This document shows, piece by piece, positions 16,799 to 29,167 of a DNA stretch of 64,000 nt. The translations under genes were made by a program, and so were the position numbers. Position 1 is the first letter of the stretch. Every line of letters starts with the position of its first letter. The notes beneath the pieces are model-generated. The model was not told the DNA's origin and did no database searches. It was given only the letters and a program-made list of their open reading frames with translations. Origin of the DNA: Nocardia ignorata NBRC 108230 (GTDB lineage Bacteria > Actinomycetota > Actinomycetes > Mycobacteriales > Mycobacteriaceae); the NCBI RefSeq assembly GCF_001612905.1, contig NZ_BDBI01000012.1:1-64000 (forward strand), written 5' to 3'.

Positions 16799-18073
16799 TC
16801 AACGCTGGGCCGCAGTTGAACCGCTGACAACCCGATGCGAGGGCTCAACGGAGGCGGCATCTGTCCGGTCGAGGCGCGCCAGCGCGAGTGCTGCGAGAGC
16901 GCCGATACTGGTCAGTCCCGCCCAGACCGCCCAATCGACTCCCGCGTTGCGGGCGGCCCCGACAAGGGCTCCCGTGGCGAGATTGCCGACGAGGATGCCG
17001 ATTCCGACGATGGTGTTGTATAGGCCGTAGTGCGTAGCGACGAGCCTGTCGCCGGACAAGGACACGACGGTGTCCATCTCGAAGGGGAAGACCGCGGCGG
17101 TACCGACCGCGAGCATTGCCGTCGTGGTCAAAAGCACCGCGATGGCAGCGATCGTACCCAGCCGGCCGGGAGTCGGCACCACGATCAGCGGGACGAATGA
17201 CGCGGCGAGGACTGCCATGCCGACGACGAGACTTCGGCCCGCGCCCCATCTCGCCCGAAGCCACGCGGTGATTCGTAGTTGGCCCGCGACCGCGACCACA
17301 CCGGAGACTACGAACAAAGCCGAGACCAGGATCTGCGCCTGTGCGCCCGCGATGAACTCGGCTTGCAGAGGAAGTGCGAGATAGACCTGAAAGGACAGCA
17401 CGTAGGAGCCGATCATCGCGACGGAGAACGCGAGGAATCGCCGGTTCGACACCACGGTGCGCCAATCCTCGAGCACCGACGTTTTCACCGACGAGGTCTC
17501 GCCACCACGTGCGGGCAGCGCGAACAGCTGTGCGACGGTCAGCGCCGCGAACACTGCCGCGGCAACAGCCGCGGTGATTCGGAAATCGACGGCCATCAGC
17601 GCCAACCCCACCAACGGGCCCGCGAGGATTCCTGCTTGGTAGAACATGTTGAACAGGGCGAAGGCCTCGACACGGCGCTCACCGGCGTCGGCGGCGAGGT
17701 ACGCGCGCACAGCAGGGTTGAACAGAGCTCCGGCGAACCCGGTTGCTGCGGAGGCAACGAGTACCGTCGGCAGGGAGTTCGCCACGATCAGCAGGGCGAA
17801 GCCACCGGTACGAAGCAGGCAGCCCGCGACTATCAGGGGTTTGTATCCGAGGCGGTCGGCCAGCGTTCCGCCGATCAGGAACATCCCTTGCTGAGAGAAG
17901 TTGCGAACACCCAGTACCAAACCGACTGCCCACGCGGCCAAGCCGAGCGGGCCCGCGAGGTACCCGGCCAGGTATGGCATCAGCATGTAGAAGCCGAGAT
18001 TGATGCCGAACTGGTTGATCATCAGCAGCTGCGCGGGCCGGTCGAAGCAGGCGAACTTGGCGAAGACGCTCAT
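16799..18073 (-). CDS. MFS transporter
   Basis: A 424-residue protein with about 12 hydrophobic segments and an MFS loop motif ([17 protein letters not shown]) after transmembrane segment 2. It has no extra domains. The ATG at 18073 overlaps the stop of the PLP-enzyme gene as ATGA, so the two are translationally coupled. The transporter probably exports the product, or imports the substrate, of the cysteine-synthase-like enzyme. The substrate is unknown. Confidence 0.88.
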   Translation of the reverse strand: MSVFAKFACFDRPAQLLMINQFGINLGFYMLMPYLAGYLAGPLGLAAWAVGLVLGVRNFSQQGMFLIGGTLADRLGYKPLIVAGCLLRTGGFALLIVANSLPTVLVASAATGFAGALFNPAVRAYLAADAGERRVEAFALFNMFYQAGILAGPLVGLALMAVDFRITAAVAAAVFAALTVAQLFALPARGGETSSVKTSVLEDWRTVVSNRRFLAFSVAMIGSYVLSFQVYLALPLQAEFIAGAQAQILVSALFVVSGVVAVAGQLRITAWLRARWGAGRSLVVGMAVLAASFVPLIVVPTPGRLGTIAAIAVLLTTTAMLAVGTAAVFPFEMDTVVSLSGDRLVATHYGLYNTIVGIGILVGNLATGALVGAARNAGVDWAVWAGLTSIGALAALALARLDRTDAASVEPSHRVVSGSTAAQR

Positions 18074-19194
18074 GAGGCGAACTCCCCAGCCGGCCACGAA
18101 AGTGGGGAACACACCGTCGAGCACTTGGTCCAGCGCTGTACGACGCGGTCGCCCGGATGCGCGATCGTTTCGGGTTCGAGCGGCGCCGATGCGTCCAAGA
18201 GTCCATGTTCAGCGCAATAGGTGTCGTTGTATATCGTGTCGAAGTAGCGCAGTGGGCCGTCGGGAAACACGGCCGCGATGTTGGTGTCCGGATCGTTGGT
18301 GCGTGCGAGCCATCCCGCGACCAAAGCAACGGCGCCGACACTCCATCCGCCTGTCGCGTGGTGGGTCGACGCCAGCGTCCTCGCGGCCCACACCGCTTCG
18401 CCGGGGGCAACCCAGTGGACCTCGTCGAAAGCGCCATAGTCGACATTGGCGGGAAAGATGCTCGAACCGAGCCCGCGCATCAACCGCGGCCCGGCCGGCT
18501 GGCCGAAGATCGTCGAGGCGACCGTATCGACTCCGACAAGCTTCATCGCCGGATTGAATCGGCGCAATACTCGCGAGACACCTGCCGAGTGTCCGCCCGT
18601 TCCTACCGCGCAGACCAATACGTCGACGGTGCCGAGCTGTTCGATCAGCTCCAACGCGAGAGATTCGTAGCCATCGACGTTGTCAGGATTGCTGTATTGG
18701 TCGGGGCACCAGGCATCTGGGTCTTCCGCGAGGAGGTGAGCAACTCGCTCACGACGAGCTTGCTGCCAGCCACCGCTCGGGTGCGCTTCGGCGACCAGTT
18801 CGACCTTCGCCCCGTATGCTGCCAGCATTTTGGCCACGATCGGTTCCAGCCCAGGGTCGGTCACGACGGTCACCGGGTGCTGGTAGACCATGCCTGCCAA
18901 GGCGAGCCCCAGACCGAGGGTGCCGCTTGTCGACTCGACAATGCGAGCACCGGGTCGCAGATCGGCTCGCTCGCGGGCACGCCGAACCATATGCAGTGCG
19001 GGGCGGTCTTTCATCCCACCCGGGTTGAAGCCTTCGAGTTTGGCCCAAAAGCCACGTCCCTCCTTCGCCAGTGGTTCCCCGATCCACAACACCGGAGTGT
19101 TGCCGACCAGGCCGCGTGGAGCGCGGGTGGCGTCAGGGGCGCCGAGCAGACGGGGGTAGTGGTCGAGCTTCTTGGTGAGCATGACCTTGTTCAC
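18070..19194 (-). CDS. Cysteine-synthase-like PLP-dependent enzyme
   Basis: A 374-residue fold-type II PLP enzyme from the GTG at 19194 (an ATG at 19182 is an alternative). The PLP Lys lies in [15 protein letters not shown]. The substrate loop reads [13 protein letters not shown] and the phosphate-binding Gly loop [11 protein letters not shown]. It differs from housekeeping CysK in the Lys motif (GGMKDR instead of GGSVKDR) and in a C-terminal extension. It is coupled to an MFS gene and lies downstream of a small membrane-protein gene. Such pairs may make and export an amino acid derivative such as a diaminopropionate-type compound. That role is an inference. Confidence 0.85.
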   Translation of the reverse strand: MNKVMLTKKLDHYPRLLGAPDATRAPRGLVGNTPVLWIGEPLAKEGRGFWAKLEGFNPGGMKDRPALHMVRRARERADLRPGARIVESTSGTLGLGLALAGMVYQHPVTVVTDPGLEPIVAKMLAAYGAKVELVAEAHPSGGWQQARRERVAHLLAEDPDAWCPDQYSNPDNVDGYESLALELIEQLGTVDVLVCAVGTGGHSAGVSRVLRRFNPAMKLVGVDTVASTIFGQPAGPRLMRGLGSSIFPANVDYGAFDEVHWVAPGEAVWAARTLASTHHATGGWSVGAVALVAGWLARTNDPDTNIAAVFPDGPLRYFDTIYNDTYCAEHGLLDASAPLEPETIAHPGDRVVQRWTKCSTVCSPLSWPAGEFAS

Positions 19195-19295
19195 GGTGTT
19201 TTCTCTTCCTGCAATCGCGCTCGCGGTGAGCGGCGCGTTACGACGACGGACAGCGGTCCCCGGCCGACATGTCGAGTCGGCCTGGCGCTGACCGG

Positions 19296-19706
19296 TCAGC
19301 GTCGGGCGATGCAGTGCAGAGACAGAATGATGCGACCGTAGGGCGGCCGTGGCCGTCGAGGTGGCCCGCGAATACCGACTCCGCTCAACGGCGGCGTCGG
19401 CGTTGCGGCGAACACAGCGGTGAGCGCCGCGAGCAATAGCAGTGAGATGGTCAGTGAAACAATGCCCAGCGGGATGGCTTTGACCATGCAATGGACGGCA
19501 TCCACGTCACAATGTGCGGCGGTGGTGATACCGCTCAGAACGTCGTGAGTGTCGAGAATCGAGTGCAGTGCGACCGCAGTGTGAGGGCCGTCGGTGTGTG
19601 TGTGGTCGCGGACCAGTGAGCAGTCGACGGAAGGGACGACGAGCAGCGCCGCAAGCAGCAGCGCGGTCGGCCAACCGGCCCGTCGCAGTCGAACGATGAG
19701 TCTCAC
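19296..19706 (-). CDS. Small His-rich membrane protein
   Basis: A 136-residue protein from the GTG at 19706 ([17 protein letters not shown]), with an N-terminal hydrophobic helix at about 12-28 and a second at about 85-108 ([18 protein letters not shown]). Between them lies a loop with many His and several Cys ([20 protein letters not shown]), which could bind a metal. It is about 100 bases upstream of the PLP-enzyme gene on the same strand and probably belongs to the same unit. No named family was recognised. Confidence 0.55.
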   Translation of the reverse strand: MRLIVRLRRAGWPTALLLAALLVVPSVDCSLVRDHTHTDGPHTAVALHSILDTHDVLSGITTAAHCDVDAVHCMVKAIPLGIVSLTISLLLLAALTAVFAATPTPPLSGVGIRGPPRRPRPPYGRIILSLHCIARR

Positions 19707-20255
19707 TACGGTTCGATGGTAACGAACCGATAACGCCGTGAGCGATTGTCGCCCGGGGACACGTCGGGCAGTGTTCGAAGAGTCCGTGCGAGAGGGACGA
19801 GCAGGCACGGATGACCGGTGCATCGGCGGTTCGAGCACGGCGTGCACCTCCTGGCCTCCCAACTGTCGATCGCTAGAAGTGCCTTCCCTACGTGGCCGAC
19901 TGGCCGGCACCCGCTGGCCAAATTTACTGTCCCGCCACGCAATAGTCTCACCTGTGTGATCAGGCGCACCACTTCGCAGCGAAGTTCCAGCAGCCCGATC
20001 AGTGAGTTGCCTCTGTTCGCCTCGTGGTGACCCGAGCAACCGTGCAAGGGGCACTTCGTCGAACGCCGCTGCCGGGACCGCAAAGCCGCTCCGGGCGACA
20101 GCAAGTTTCGGCTTCGGTCCCATCGTCGAGGGCCTCGTGTCGATAGAACTCCCCTCGCACTGGTTGGACATATTGACGTTTCAGTTTATTAATTCGGAGA
20201 CCGGGAACCAGCCAGGTGATCCTCGATGCGCCGCCGGCGTGGGAAGGGGCCGACG
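19707..20255. other. Intergenic region before the dormancy-type genes
   Basis: There is no gene. The AT-rich stretch at about 20170-20200 (CATATTGACGTTTCAG, then TTTATTAATTC) may hold the promoter of the nitroreductase gene. TCGGCTTCGGTCCC at 20108-20121 is a weak match to the DosR box consensus GGGACTWWAGTCCC. Confidence 0.35.
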
Positions 20256-23106
<2,851 letters not shown>

Positions 23107-23710
23107 GCTGTGCCGCTGCCACACGCTTGGCTCTCCCCGCCCGGCCGCTACCGAAGAATGCTCGCCGAGCGTAGATACGGGCCGAGGTTTTCACCGACCG
23201 ACCAGGGGCTGCGCCGGTTCCCGGCCGGTAGCGACCCGGCAGCACGGCGCCGCTGTGTGGCAGAGCCCCGTGCGGAGCGTTTCGTGAGCTGGCCCCATTC
23301 TTCGGCGCCGCAGGCAATCGGCGTGGCGAGCTCGATACTCACCGGGGTGCGGGACCGGATCACTTCGAGCATGTTCCGCGCCGGCGCAGTGCGGTGGTCG
23401 GTCAACTCCTGCGCAGGCGCCACCAGGGTCGGCCTGCTTGCCGGGTCGGGTGTCCGGGGCGCCAGGTATCGGGGCGGACGGCCTCGATGTGGGCGCGCAT
23501 CCGGACCAGGTGATTTGCCGAAGGGTGCGACGTAGGGTGGTACGCCCCTCAGCGGTTCTTCTCGGTGGCGGCATCGATTGTCGGCGGGCCTTGACAGGGC
23601 CGGTGCAGGGCGGTGAATCCGGGGGTGGTCGCGGCGGTGACGACCGCATCGAGCAGATCTCGTCCGCGGTCCGGGCTGGGTTGTTCGGTCAGGACGGGGC
23701 CGTTGAAACC
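23107..23710. other. Intergenic region with no recognisable gene
   Basis: Neither strand has a frame with a ribosome site or family resemblance. Composition is even and high in GC, and several frames are open by chance. Part of it may be decayed sequence, like the stretch at 24.9-25.6 kb. Confidence 0.4.
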
Positions 23711-24049
23711 GTGGCCATCGACGACGATGATCGGACTGCCCCTGCGGCCGCCGAGCGCAGCCTGGCTGGCCTTGTGTTCAAGTGCACAGTCAGCGACTGC
23801 TCGTACAACCACGATGGCTGTCACGCCTACGCGATCAACGTCGCCGACCACAACGGCAGCGCCGACTGTGGAACGTTCATCCCGTTGTCGATCAAGGGCG
23901 GGCTGGACACAGTGACCAGCATGGTCGGGGCCTGCCAGCGCGCCGACTGCCTTCACAACCGTCACCTCGAATGCGCCGCCAGCGATACCCACGTCGGCCC
24001 CGGCGAAGGAGAGCACACCGCGCGTTGCCTGACCTACAGCGCGCGCTGA
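23711..24049 (+). CDS. DUF1540 Cys-rich protein
   Basis: A protein of about 112 residues with two DUF1540-type Cys clusters: CTVSDCSYNHDGCHAYAI...CGTF, then CQRADCLHNRHLEC...CLTY. The family is small and probably metal-binding, and in actinobacteria it is often found near stress and dormancy genes. The start is uncertain: GTG 23711 (VAIDDDDRTAP) is chosen because it gives the usual short N-terminus, although no strong ribosome site is visible. It is not close enough to its neighbours to be called part of an operon. Confidence 0.7.
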   Translation: MAIDDDDRTAPAAAERSLAGLVFKCTVSDCSYNHDGCHAYAINVADHNGSADCGTFIPLSIKGGLDTVTSMVGACQRADCLHNRHLECAASDTHVGPGEGEHTARCLTYSAR

Positions 24050-24515
24050 CCCGACCTGACGAGCCCTCGGCGACAGCCGGGGGAACGTGGGCTGTGCTGC
24101 TCTACTGGTGGCCGTAGTTGCGGGGTTACGCTTCGCGGTCGTGCGGTGTACGTAGCGGGTGTGAGGTCGTGGCGCACCCGGTCCCGCAGGTCCGCAGGCA
24201 CGTTTCGCCACTGCCTGCCTGCCGAACCCGGATGTGTCCACGGTTGGCCGAAGGCCATCACCCGACCTGTCCGGCGTTCGTCTTGTCGTGCCCGTTGACC
24301 ATCGCGCGCCCCGGCGCGCGTCGGGGATCCGCCGACGCCTGACACGAGACGACGAAGGGCACCCGCGGCAGGGTCGGCGGTCCCTGTCCTTCGCCGCTGA
24401 CGGGTGGTCGAATCGGAAGGCGCTGTTCGACACCGACGTGCGAACGTCGGGCCAGTGGGACGTACGGCGTGTACGCCGAATTCGAGATGCAGAGACCGGA
24501 TGTGAGGAGTCCCCG
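24050..24515. other. Intergenic region upstream of the GerW-like gene
   Basis: There is no gene. It contains GGGTCGGCGGTCCC at 24371-24384, listed separately as a candidate DosR-type box. Confidence 0.4.
24371..24384 (+). promoter_or_regulatory. Candidate DosR-like box
   Basis: GGGTCGGCGGTCCC fits the core GGGnCnnnnGnCCC of the mycobacterial DosR box (GGGACTWWAGTCCC), 132 bases before the start of the GerW-like gene. Chance matches are likely in high-GC DNA. Confidence 0.35.
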
Positions 24516-24845
24516 ATGAAATTCGATGACGTGGTCGTAACCGTGAAAGAAGCGATGTCGGTCGAGCGTGTGTATGCCGCGCCGGTGGAACGTGACGGAA
24601 CGACGGTGATCGGCGTAGCCGCGATCTCCGGGGGTGCCGGTGGCGGCGGCGGGTCGGGCCCGGACGGCGAGAAGGGCTCCGGTGCCGGCTTCGGGGTCGG
24701 GGCGAAGCCGGTCGGTGCCTTCGTCATCCGAGATGGCCGGGTGCGGTGGCAGCCGACGGTCGATGCGAATCGGTTGATCGCCGTAGTCGGGATGGTGGCG
24801 CTGGCCGCGCTCGCCGTCGGTGCGCGCTACGCGAACAGACGATAG
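24516..24845 (+). CDS. GerW/YtfJ-family protein
   Basis: A 109-residue protein. The N-terminal VVVTVKEAMSVERVYAAPVERDGTTVIGVAAISGGAGGGGG, then GFGVGAKPVGAFVIRDGRVRWQPTVD is the GerW (YtfJ) domain with its Gly-rich centre. A C-terminal membrane helix follows (LIAVVGMVALAALAVGARY). In Bacillus the family acts in spores, while in actinobacteria it is found in stress loci and its role is unknown. The ATG at 24516 has GAGGAG at 24504-24509. Confidence 0.85.
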   Translation: MKFDDVVVTVKEAMSVERVYAAPVERDGTTVIGVAAISGGAGGGGGSGPDGEKGSGAGFGVGAKPVGAFVIRDGRVRWQPTVDANRLIAVVGMVALAALAVGARYANRR

Positions 24846-24849
24846 CCAG

Positions 24850-24990
24850 GGGTTCTGGCTCAGCACCGGCGATGTCGACGCTGTGGAGCCTCGCGCCGGC
24901 GACGGGCACCAGGTCGATCCCGGCTTGTCGTCCGCGCAGGCGGCACAGCGGCTGATCGAAGACGGCCCCCAACGGGTTACCGGGCCAGGC
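24850..24990 (+). pseudogene. Fragment of a cation-transporting P-type ATPase N-terminus
   Basis: A short stretch reads LSTGDVDAVEP...DPGLSSAQAAQRLIEDGPQRV, the start of the Cation_ATPase_N domain. No transmembrane, P-domain (DKTGT) or nucleotide-binding parts follow. In M. tuberculosis the P-type ATPase CtpF is a DosR-regulon member, so this may be the remnant of a similar gene. Confidence 0.45.
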
Positions 24991-25181
24991 ACGCGCGACG
25001 GCGACGGCGGCCGAAGAAGGGCAATTCGGCTGCGCGGCCGTGGATCATGTTCCCTGACAACCGGCGTCTGGGAGGCGAGGATCGGTGGTGTGCACGCGCC
25101 CGTGCACGGGTCGCGGTGCGGTCGCGCTTCAACGGTGCCGGATGCGTCGTCACCGCATCGCGTCAGATCCGAGGAGGCCAT

Positions 25182-25606
25182 GATGGAAGCTCCCCATCCC
25201 TATCCGGTGCGCTTGCGGGGGACCTGGACGAGCCATTCTCGCGATTCTCTGCACGGGCCGGTATCCGAGGTCGCTCTTCGACTTCAACGTCGGTGTGGTC
25301 CGATGGTCGTGGCGGGTTCAGTTCTATTCGTGCGCGGCGTTGGGCACCGATCGGTATCCACCGTTCACGCTGCGTTGCACCGACTGTCCCGCTGACTTCG
25401 AGGTGGGTGCTGGTGGTCATCGCGGCCGTGATGTGCTGTTCACCGCGAAGTATCCACGCAGGCCTTTCGATTCCGTACTCGGTATCAACCGGTGGCTGTA
25501 CCGGATCGTCGCGCACGCGGGATTGATGCGGGACGAATATCCGCCGTTCCGGCTCGACCAGGGGCCGCGCGAGCCCGTCGGTCCGGATCCGGGGCCGGCG
25601 ATATGA
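25182..25606 (+). pseudogene. DUF4389 protein gene with internal deletions
   Basis: The start MMEAPHPYPVRLRG is in one frame. The sequence then jumps to another frame reading TGRYPRSLFDFNVGVVRWSW, then ALGTDRYPPFTLRCTDCPADFEV, and on to FTAKYPRRPFDSVLGINRW, then AGLMRDEYPPFRLDQGPREP to the stop. These are the conserved blocks of DUF4389 in the correct order, but the hydrophobic segments expected after each YPxxLF block and at the start are missing. Two deletions and a frameshift explain this. The remaining open frame from GTG 25295 could still be translated but lacks a membrane anchor. Confidence 0.6.
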
Positions 25607-26213
25607 ACCACCCGACGGCGAGCACGAACGGACGTCAGCGGGTGGGAGCGTGCGGAGCTTTCGAGCTCACAGCTCGTCATCCGCGCGGTCGAAACAGCGA
25701 TCGGCGGATCCGGCGTCCCCCGCCGAGGGAGGGTCGAAAGCTGCAGTTCACGTGGACCTCCGCGCACCGTTCGTCCCGGCCGGTTGGATCGACGGGGACA
25801 TAGGGGAATCGTGATATCCCACGTCGGAGTACGGGCGCGGTGTCGGGAGCATCATGCGGATGCGCCGGAACCGCCGCACGTGCTCTCCGTCGGTGGACTC
25901 GCCGCGCCCGGCGGAGGGTGTAGAGACAGGCGGCGGCGTCGCGCTCTGATCAGCGACGAAAGCGAGTCCGACGCCCGGCGGTGTACCGAATTCAGACGGT
26001 CCATCGTGCTTCGGTCCGGTACACCGCACCCACCGCTCTGCGCACCTCTGGGCTGAGCGGGCTTCCCTGCACTGGCGATGAATCGTAGACCCCCAAGTCG
26101 GCACCTGCGTGCAAGGTGTCGCCGCTACGCATGAGCATGGCGGTGCGGCTCACATCGCATGCCCTTCCGTGCTGGGGTGGCGGAATTCGTCGTCGATCGC
26201 GTCGGCGTGGCAG
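25607..26213. other. Intergenic region with no recognisable gene
   Basis: There is no convincing frame. The region lies between two convergent tracts (the DUF4389 remnant on plus, the CBS gene on minus) and should contain terminators, but no strong T-tailed hairpin was seen. Confidence 0.4.
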
Positions 26214-26663
26214 CTACAGGTCGGTCGTCGTCATCGGCAGATGTTGGGCACACACCGATCCCACGAACTCACCGACTGTCGATTCGGGCAGGCCGCGCGC
26301 GATATCGGCCTCGCTGATGATCCCGACGAGCTTGCCGTCCTCGACCACCGGCAGCCGCCGGATCTGATGCCGCTTCATAAGGGCAAGGACCTCGGTCATG
26401 CCGGCGTCCGAGCCTACGGTGAGTAGATCGGCGGTCCCCTGGGCCATTTCGCCGGCCGTGGTGGTGCGCGGATCATGGCCGGGCGCGAGACATTTGACGA
26501 CGATGTCGCGATCGGTCACGATGCCGACCGGACGGCCTTCCCCGTCGCAGATCGGCAGGGCGCCCACATCGAGTTGGTGCATGCGCTGGGCGGCGACATC
26601 CATGGTGTCGCGCACACTGAGACTGGCGACGTCTGGATGCATGATCATCTGTGCGGTGGTCAT
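26214..26663 (-). CDS. hrp1: CBS-domain protein, Hrp1-like
   Basis: A 149-residue protein with two CBS domains: MIMHPDVASLSVRDTMDVAAQRMHQLDVGALPICD...GIVTDRDIVVK, then TVGSDAGMTEVLALMKRHQIRRLPVVEDGKLVGIISEADIAR. This is the whole-protein pattern of hypoxic response protein 1 (Rv2626c), one of the most strongly DosR-induced proteins of M. tuberculosis. The ATG at 26663 has GAGGAA about 10 bases upstream. It follows the Rv2030c-like gene by 41 bases on the same strand and is probably co-transcribed. Confidence 0.85.
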   Translation of the reverse strand: MTTAQMIMHPDVASLSVRDTMDVAAQRMHQLDVGALPICDGEGRPVGIVTDRDIVVKCLAPGHDPRTTTAGEMAQGTADLLTVGSDAGMTEVLALMKRHQIRRLPVVEDGKLVGIISEADIARGLPESTVGEFVGSVCAQHLPMTTTDL

Positions 26664-26704
26664 CGAATTCCCATTCCTCTCATCGGCGAATATCAGTTGT
26701 CGGC

Positions 26705-28744
26705 TCACAACCCCGTGGGGTAGGTCTCCGGAGTTCTCGCGGCGCTCCACCGGCTGGTGGGCTCGAGTGGCTGGAGCGCGCTCGTCCGATCGATGTGGAT
26801 GATCGCATCGAACTGCGCGGCCGCGCGGGTGTGGAAATAGTGGCTCTGTCGTTCCGTGCCGGGGCGGTACACCACACCGATCGCTCGCTGCAGGCGTGGC
26901 TGATCGAGCTCGCGGGCGGCGGCGTCATCGGTGTCCGTTCGGACCATGAACGCACCGGCGCCGGTGTCGTGCAACAGTGTTTCCAGGCTCGACGGCAGCG
27001 CGGGGCGAACCCTCTCGTGCATCGCCGCGCCACCCCAGTTCTGCGCCGCGGTGACCGAGCCGTCGTAGGTGCTCCAGCCGATCGTCCGGCAATGCGCCCC
27101 GTGCCGTTGCCGCGTCAGCTGTCCGATCGTCACCTGGCCCTCCGTGCCGAACTCGGTGGCGCGAGCATCTCCGACATGCGAATTATGTGCCCAGACAACA
27201 ATTTTGGGAACACGACCGTTGTCCGACCGGCCTCGGCTGTCACGCAGATGCGCGCGTAGCGCGTCGAGCGTGTCCGCCATGTGTTCGTCACGGAGGTTCC
27301 ACGAGGCGGTGTGATCACCGAACATCGTGCGGTAGTACAGCTCGGCATCCCGGACGGACCAGGCGTTGCGTAGGGCGTCGAAGAGTGCCTCGGCCGAATC
27401 CGTTCCTGCGCCGAACTCCGCGAGCGATCTGCGCTGCAATTCCACCAGTTGGGCGACGACCTGGTCCTCGCACGTCCTCCCCGCACCGAAGGCCGCACCG
27501 TATCCGTACGCCTGGCCGTTGTCGGAGCCGGCATGGTCGAAACAGCTGTATCGGGCTTTGGCGCGTTGTGCGGCAGCGTGGTCGGTCCGTTCGAGATATC
27601 GCACGACCTCGTCCATCGATCGATGCAGGCTGTACAGATCGAGGCCATAGAAGCCGGTGGTGGGTTCGTCGTTGCGCACCTGTTCGTCGTTGTGCTCGCG
27701 CAACCAGCCGACGAAGTCGCGCACCACCGTGTTCCGCCACATCCAGGCAGGGAACCGCTGGAACCCACGCAGCGATTCCTCGGCCGAGGTGTCACTGCCG
27801 CGCCCGTTCACGTAGCGATGGACACGGGCGGCATCCGGCCAATCTCCTTCGATCGCGACGGCGTCGAAGCCCCTGTGCTCGATCAGCCATTTCGTCATCT
27901 CGGCTCTGGCGGCATAGAACTCGTGCGTCCCGTGCGTGCTTTCGCCGATCAGGACGATGCTCGCCGTGCCGATGAGATCGTCCAGATGATCTTCGGGCGG
28001 TATCCCCCCGGGTGCGGGAATCGCGGCTGCCCGGATCGTCGCCGCCGGGTCGGCCACCGAGGTGGCGGTGCCGGCGGTCGGGGTGGCCAGCAGGGTCTGT
28101 ACCTGCTCGTCGGTGACCTGGTCGAAGTCCCAATAGGACTCGCCGACGGCACGGAACGGCGACGGGATCGTCGCGCACACCACGTCATCGACCATCGCGC
28201 CGAGTTCCCGGCAGGTCGACTCCGGCGCGGCGGGGACCGCGACGACGATGCGGTCGGGTTCCTGGGCCCGGATGGCGTCTATCGCGGCGAACATACTCGA
28301 GCCGGTGGCCAGCCCGTCGTCGACGACGATGACCGTTCTTCCGGTGAGGTCGAGCGGACCACGGTCGCCGCGGTACGCGGATTCCCGTCGCACGAGCTCG
28401 GCCGCCTCCGCTGCGGTCACGGCACGGATCTGTTCGGACGTCAGGCGCAGCGCGCGGACGACGTCGTCGGCGAGAACGACGCGTCCACCCGCCGAGAGCG
28501 CTCCGAACGCGAACTCCGGACTGCCGGGGACTCCCAGCTTGCGTACCACGAGTGCGTCCAACGGGGCATTCAGCGCGGCCGCCACCTCCCAGGCCACGGG
28601 GATTCCCCCGCGCGGGAGCCCGAGCACGATCACATCGCCGCGACCACGGTAGGACGCGAGTAGTTCCGCCATGGCCTTTCCGGCCTCGCTGCGATCACGG
28701 AAAATGCGGCGGGCGGAATTCGTCCACGATCGGGTGGGGTTCAT
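26705..28744 (-). CDS. Phosphoribosyltransferase-erythromycin esterase fusion (Rv2030c-like)
   Basis: A 679-residue two-domain protein. The N-terminal PRTase domain at about 15-215 has [14 protein letters not shown] as its PRPP loop. The C-terminal erythromycin-esterase/EreA-like domain at about 240-660 has [20 protein letters not shown] and [12 protein letters not shown] with the conserved His and Glu. Layout and length match Rv2030c (681 residues), a DosR-regulon gene next to hspX and acg in M. tuberculosis. The substrate is unknown for the family, and resistance to macrolides should not be assumed. It is 46 bases downstream of a 29-residue membrane peptide gene and precedes the hrp1-like gene. 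Confidence 0.88.
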   Translation of the reverse strand: MNPTRSWTNSARRIFRDRSEAGKAMAELLASYRGRGDVIVLGLPRGGIPVAWEVAAALNAPLDALVVRKLGVPGSPEFAFGALSAGGRVVLADDVVRALRLTSEQIRAVTAAEAAELVRRESAYRGDRGPLDLTGRTVIVVDDGLATGSSMFAAIDAIRAQEPDRIVVAVPAAPESTCRELGAMVDDVVCATIPSPFRAVGESYWDFDQVTDEQVQTLLATPTAGTATSVADPAATIRAAAIPAPGGIPPEDHLDDLIGTASIVLIGESTHGTHEFYAARAEMTKWLIEHRGFDAVAIEGDWPDAARVHRYVNGRGSDTSAEESLRGFQRFPAWMWRNTVVRDFVGWLREHNDEQVRNDEPTTGFYGLDLYSLHRSMDEVVRYLERTDHAAAQRAKARYSCFDHAGSDNGQAYGYGAAFGAGRTCEDQVVAQLVELQRRSLAEFGAGTDSAEALFDALRNAWSVRDAELYYRTMFGDHTASWNLRDEHMADTLDALRAHLRDSRGRSDNGRVPKIVVWAHNSHVGDARATEFGTEGQVTIGQLTRQRHGAHCRTIGWSTYDGSVTAAQNWGGAAMHERVRPALPSSLETLLHDTGAGAFMVRTDTDDAAARELDQPRLQRAIGVVYRPGTERQSHYFHTRAAAQFDAIIHIDRTSALQPLEPTSRWSAARTPETYPTGL

Positions 28745-28790
28745 CGCTGTCTCGATTCGATCCGTGAAGCCTGCCGCGCTCGTCGCGAGA

Positions 28791-28880
28791 TCACGACTTC
28801 TTGGTGGAGAGGTAGGTGGTGACGATGACCATGGCTGCGAAGATCGCGGCGATGAGCACCGCGGTGACTGTCCAACTCAT
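28791..28880 (-). CDS. 29-residue single-pass membrane peptide
   Basis: [20 protein letters not shown] and a short KKS tail, preceded by a good AAGGAG ribosome site. One transmembrane helix fills almost the whole peptide. It is the first gene of the unit containing the Rv2030c-like and hrp1-like genes. Confidence 0.55.
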   Translation of the reverse strand: MSWTVTAVLIAAIFAAMVIVTTYLSTKKS

Positions 28881-28973
28881 GACGACTCCTTCTCGGTGGG
28901 ATTTCCTGGTTCTAATTTTTGGCGCGGGGAAAGTCCGCGGATACGGCACTTCGTCCCTTCGTGGAAGGGCGTT

Positions 28974-29040
28974 GGACCGTCTCGGTCCCTTCAGGAAGTG
29001 CCTGAAGACCAACGGTCCGGTCTCGGCGGACCAACGGCCC
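28974..29040. promoter_or_regulatory. Regulatory region with palindromes and tandem DosR-like boxes
   Basis: The midpoint of the 227-base divergent gap contains the inverted repeat GGACCG-TCT-CGGTCC (28974-28988) directly followed by CTTCAGG-AAGTG-CCTGAAG (28989-29007). Two tandem copies of GACCAACGGYCC follow at 29007-29018 and 29029-29040, 22 bases apart. The 14-mer at 29027-29040 matches 11 of 14 positions of the DosR consensus GGGACTWWAGTCCC. It lies upstream of both the Rv1733c-like and the Rv2030c-like units. Confidence 0.45.
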
Positions 29041-29107
29041 TACTTCGATCCGGTGGAGTCTTCCGACGATGGACAGGTGAGATGTCGAACCAGGAGGAGC
29101 GGACATC

Positions 29108-29167
29108 ATGAACGCGAAAACAGGTGACCTGTTGCTCACCACGCGCGGTCACGGGCGAAGCAGGTGA
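29108..29167 (+). CDS. 19-residue leader peptide coupled to the Rv1733c-like gene
   Basis: MNAKTGDLLLTTRGHGRSR, with an excellent AGGAGGAGC site at 29092-29100. Its TGA overlaps the ATG of the next gene (TGATG at 29165-29169), the classic arrangement for translational coupling. It may also be the truncated start of a DUF1918-like protein. Confidence 0.45.
   Translation: MNAKTGDLLLTTRGHGRSR

Noticed and set aside
26705..28744. A macrolide-resistance call for the erythromycin-esterase domain
   Set aside because: The whole protein matches the dormancy-type fusion Rv2030c, for which no macrolide esterase activity is established.
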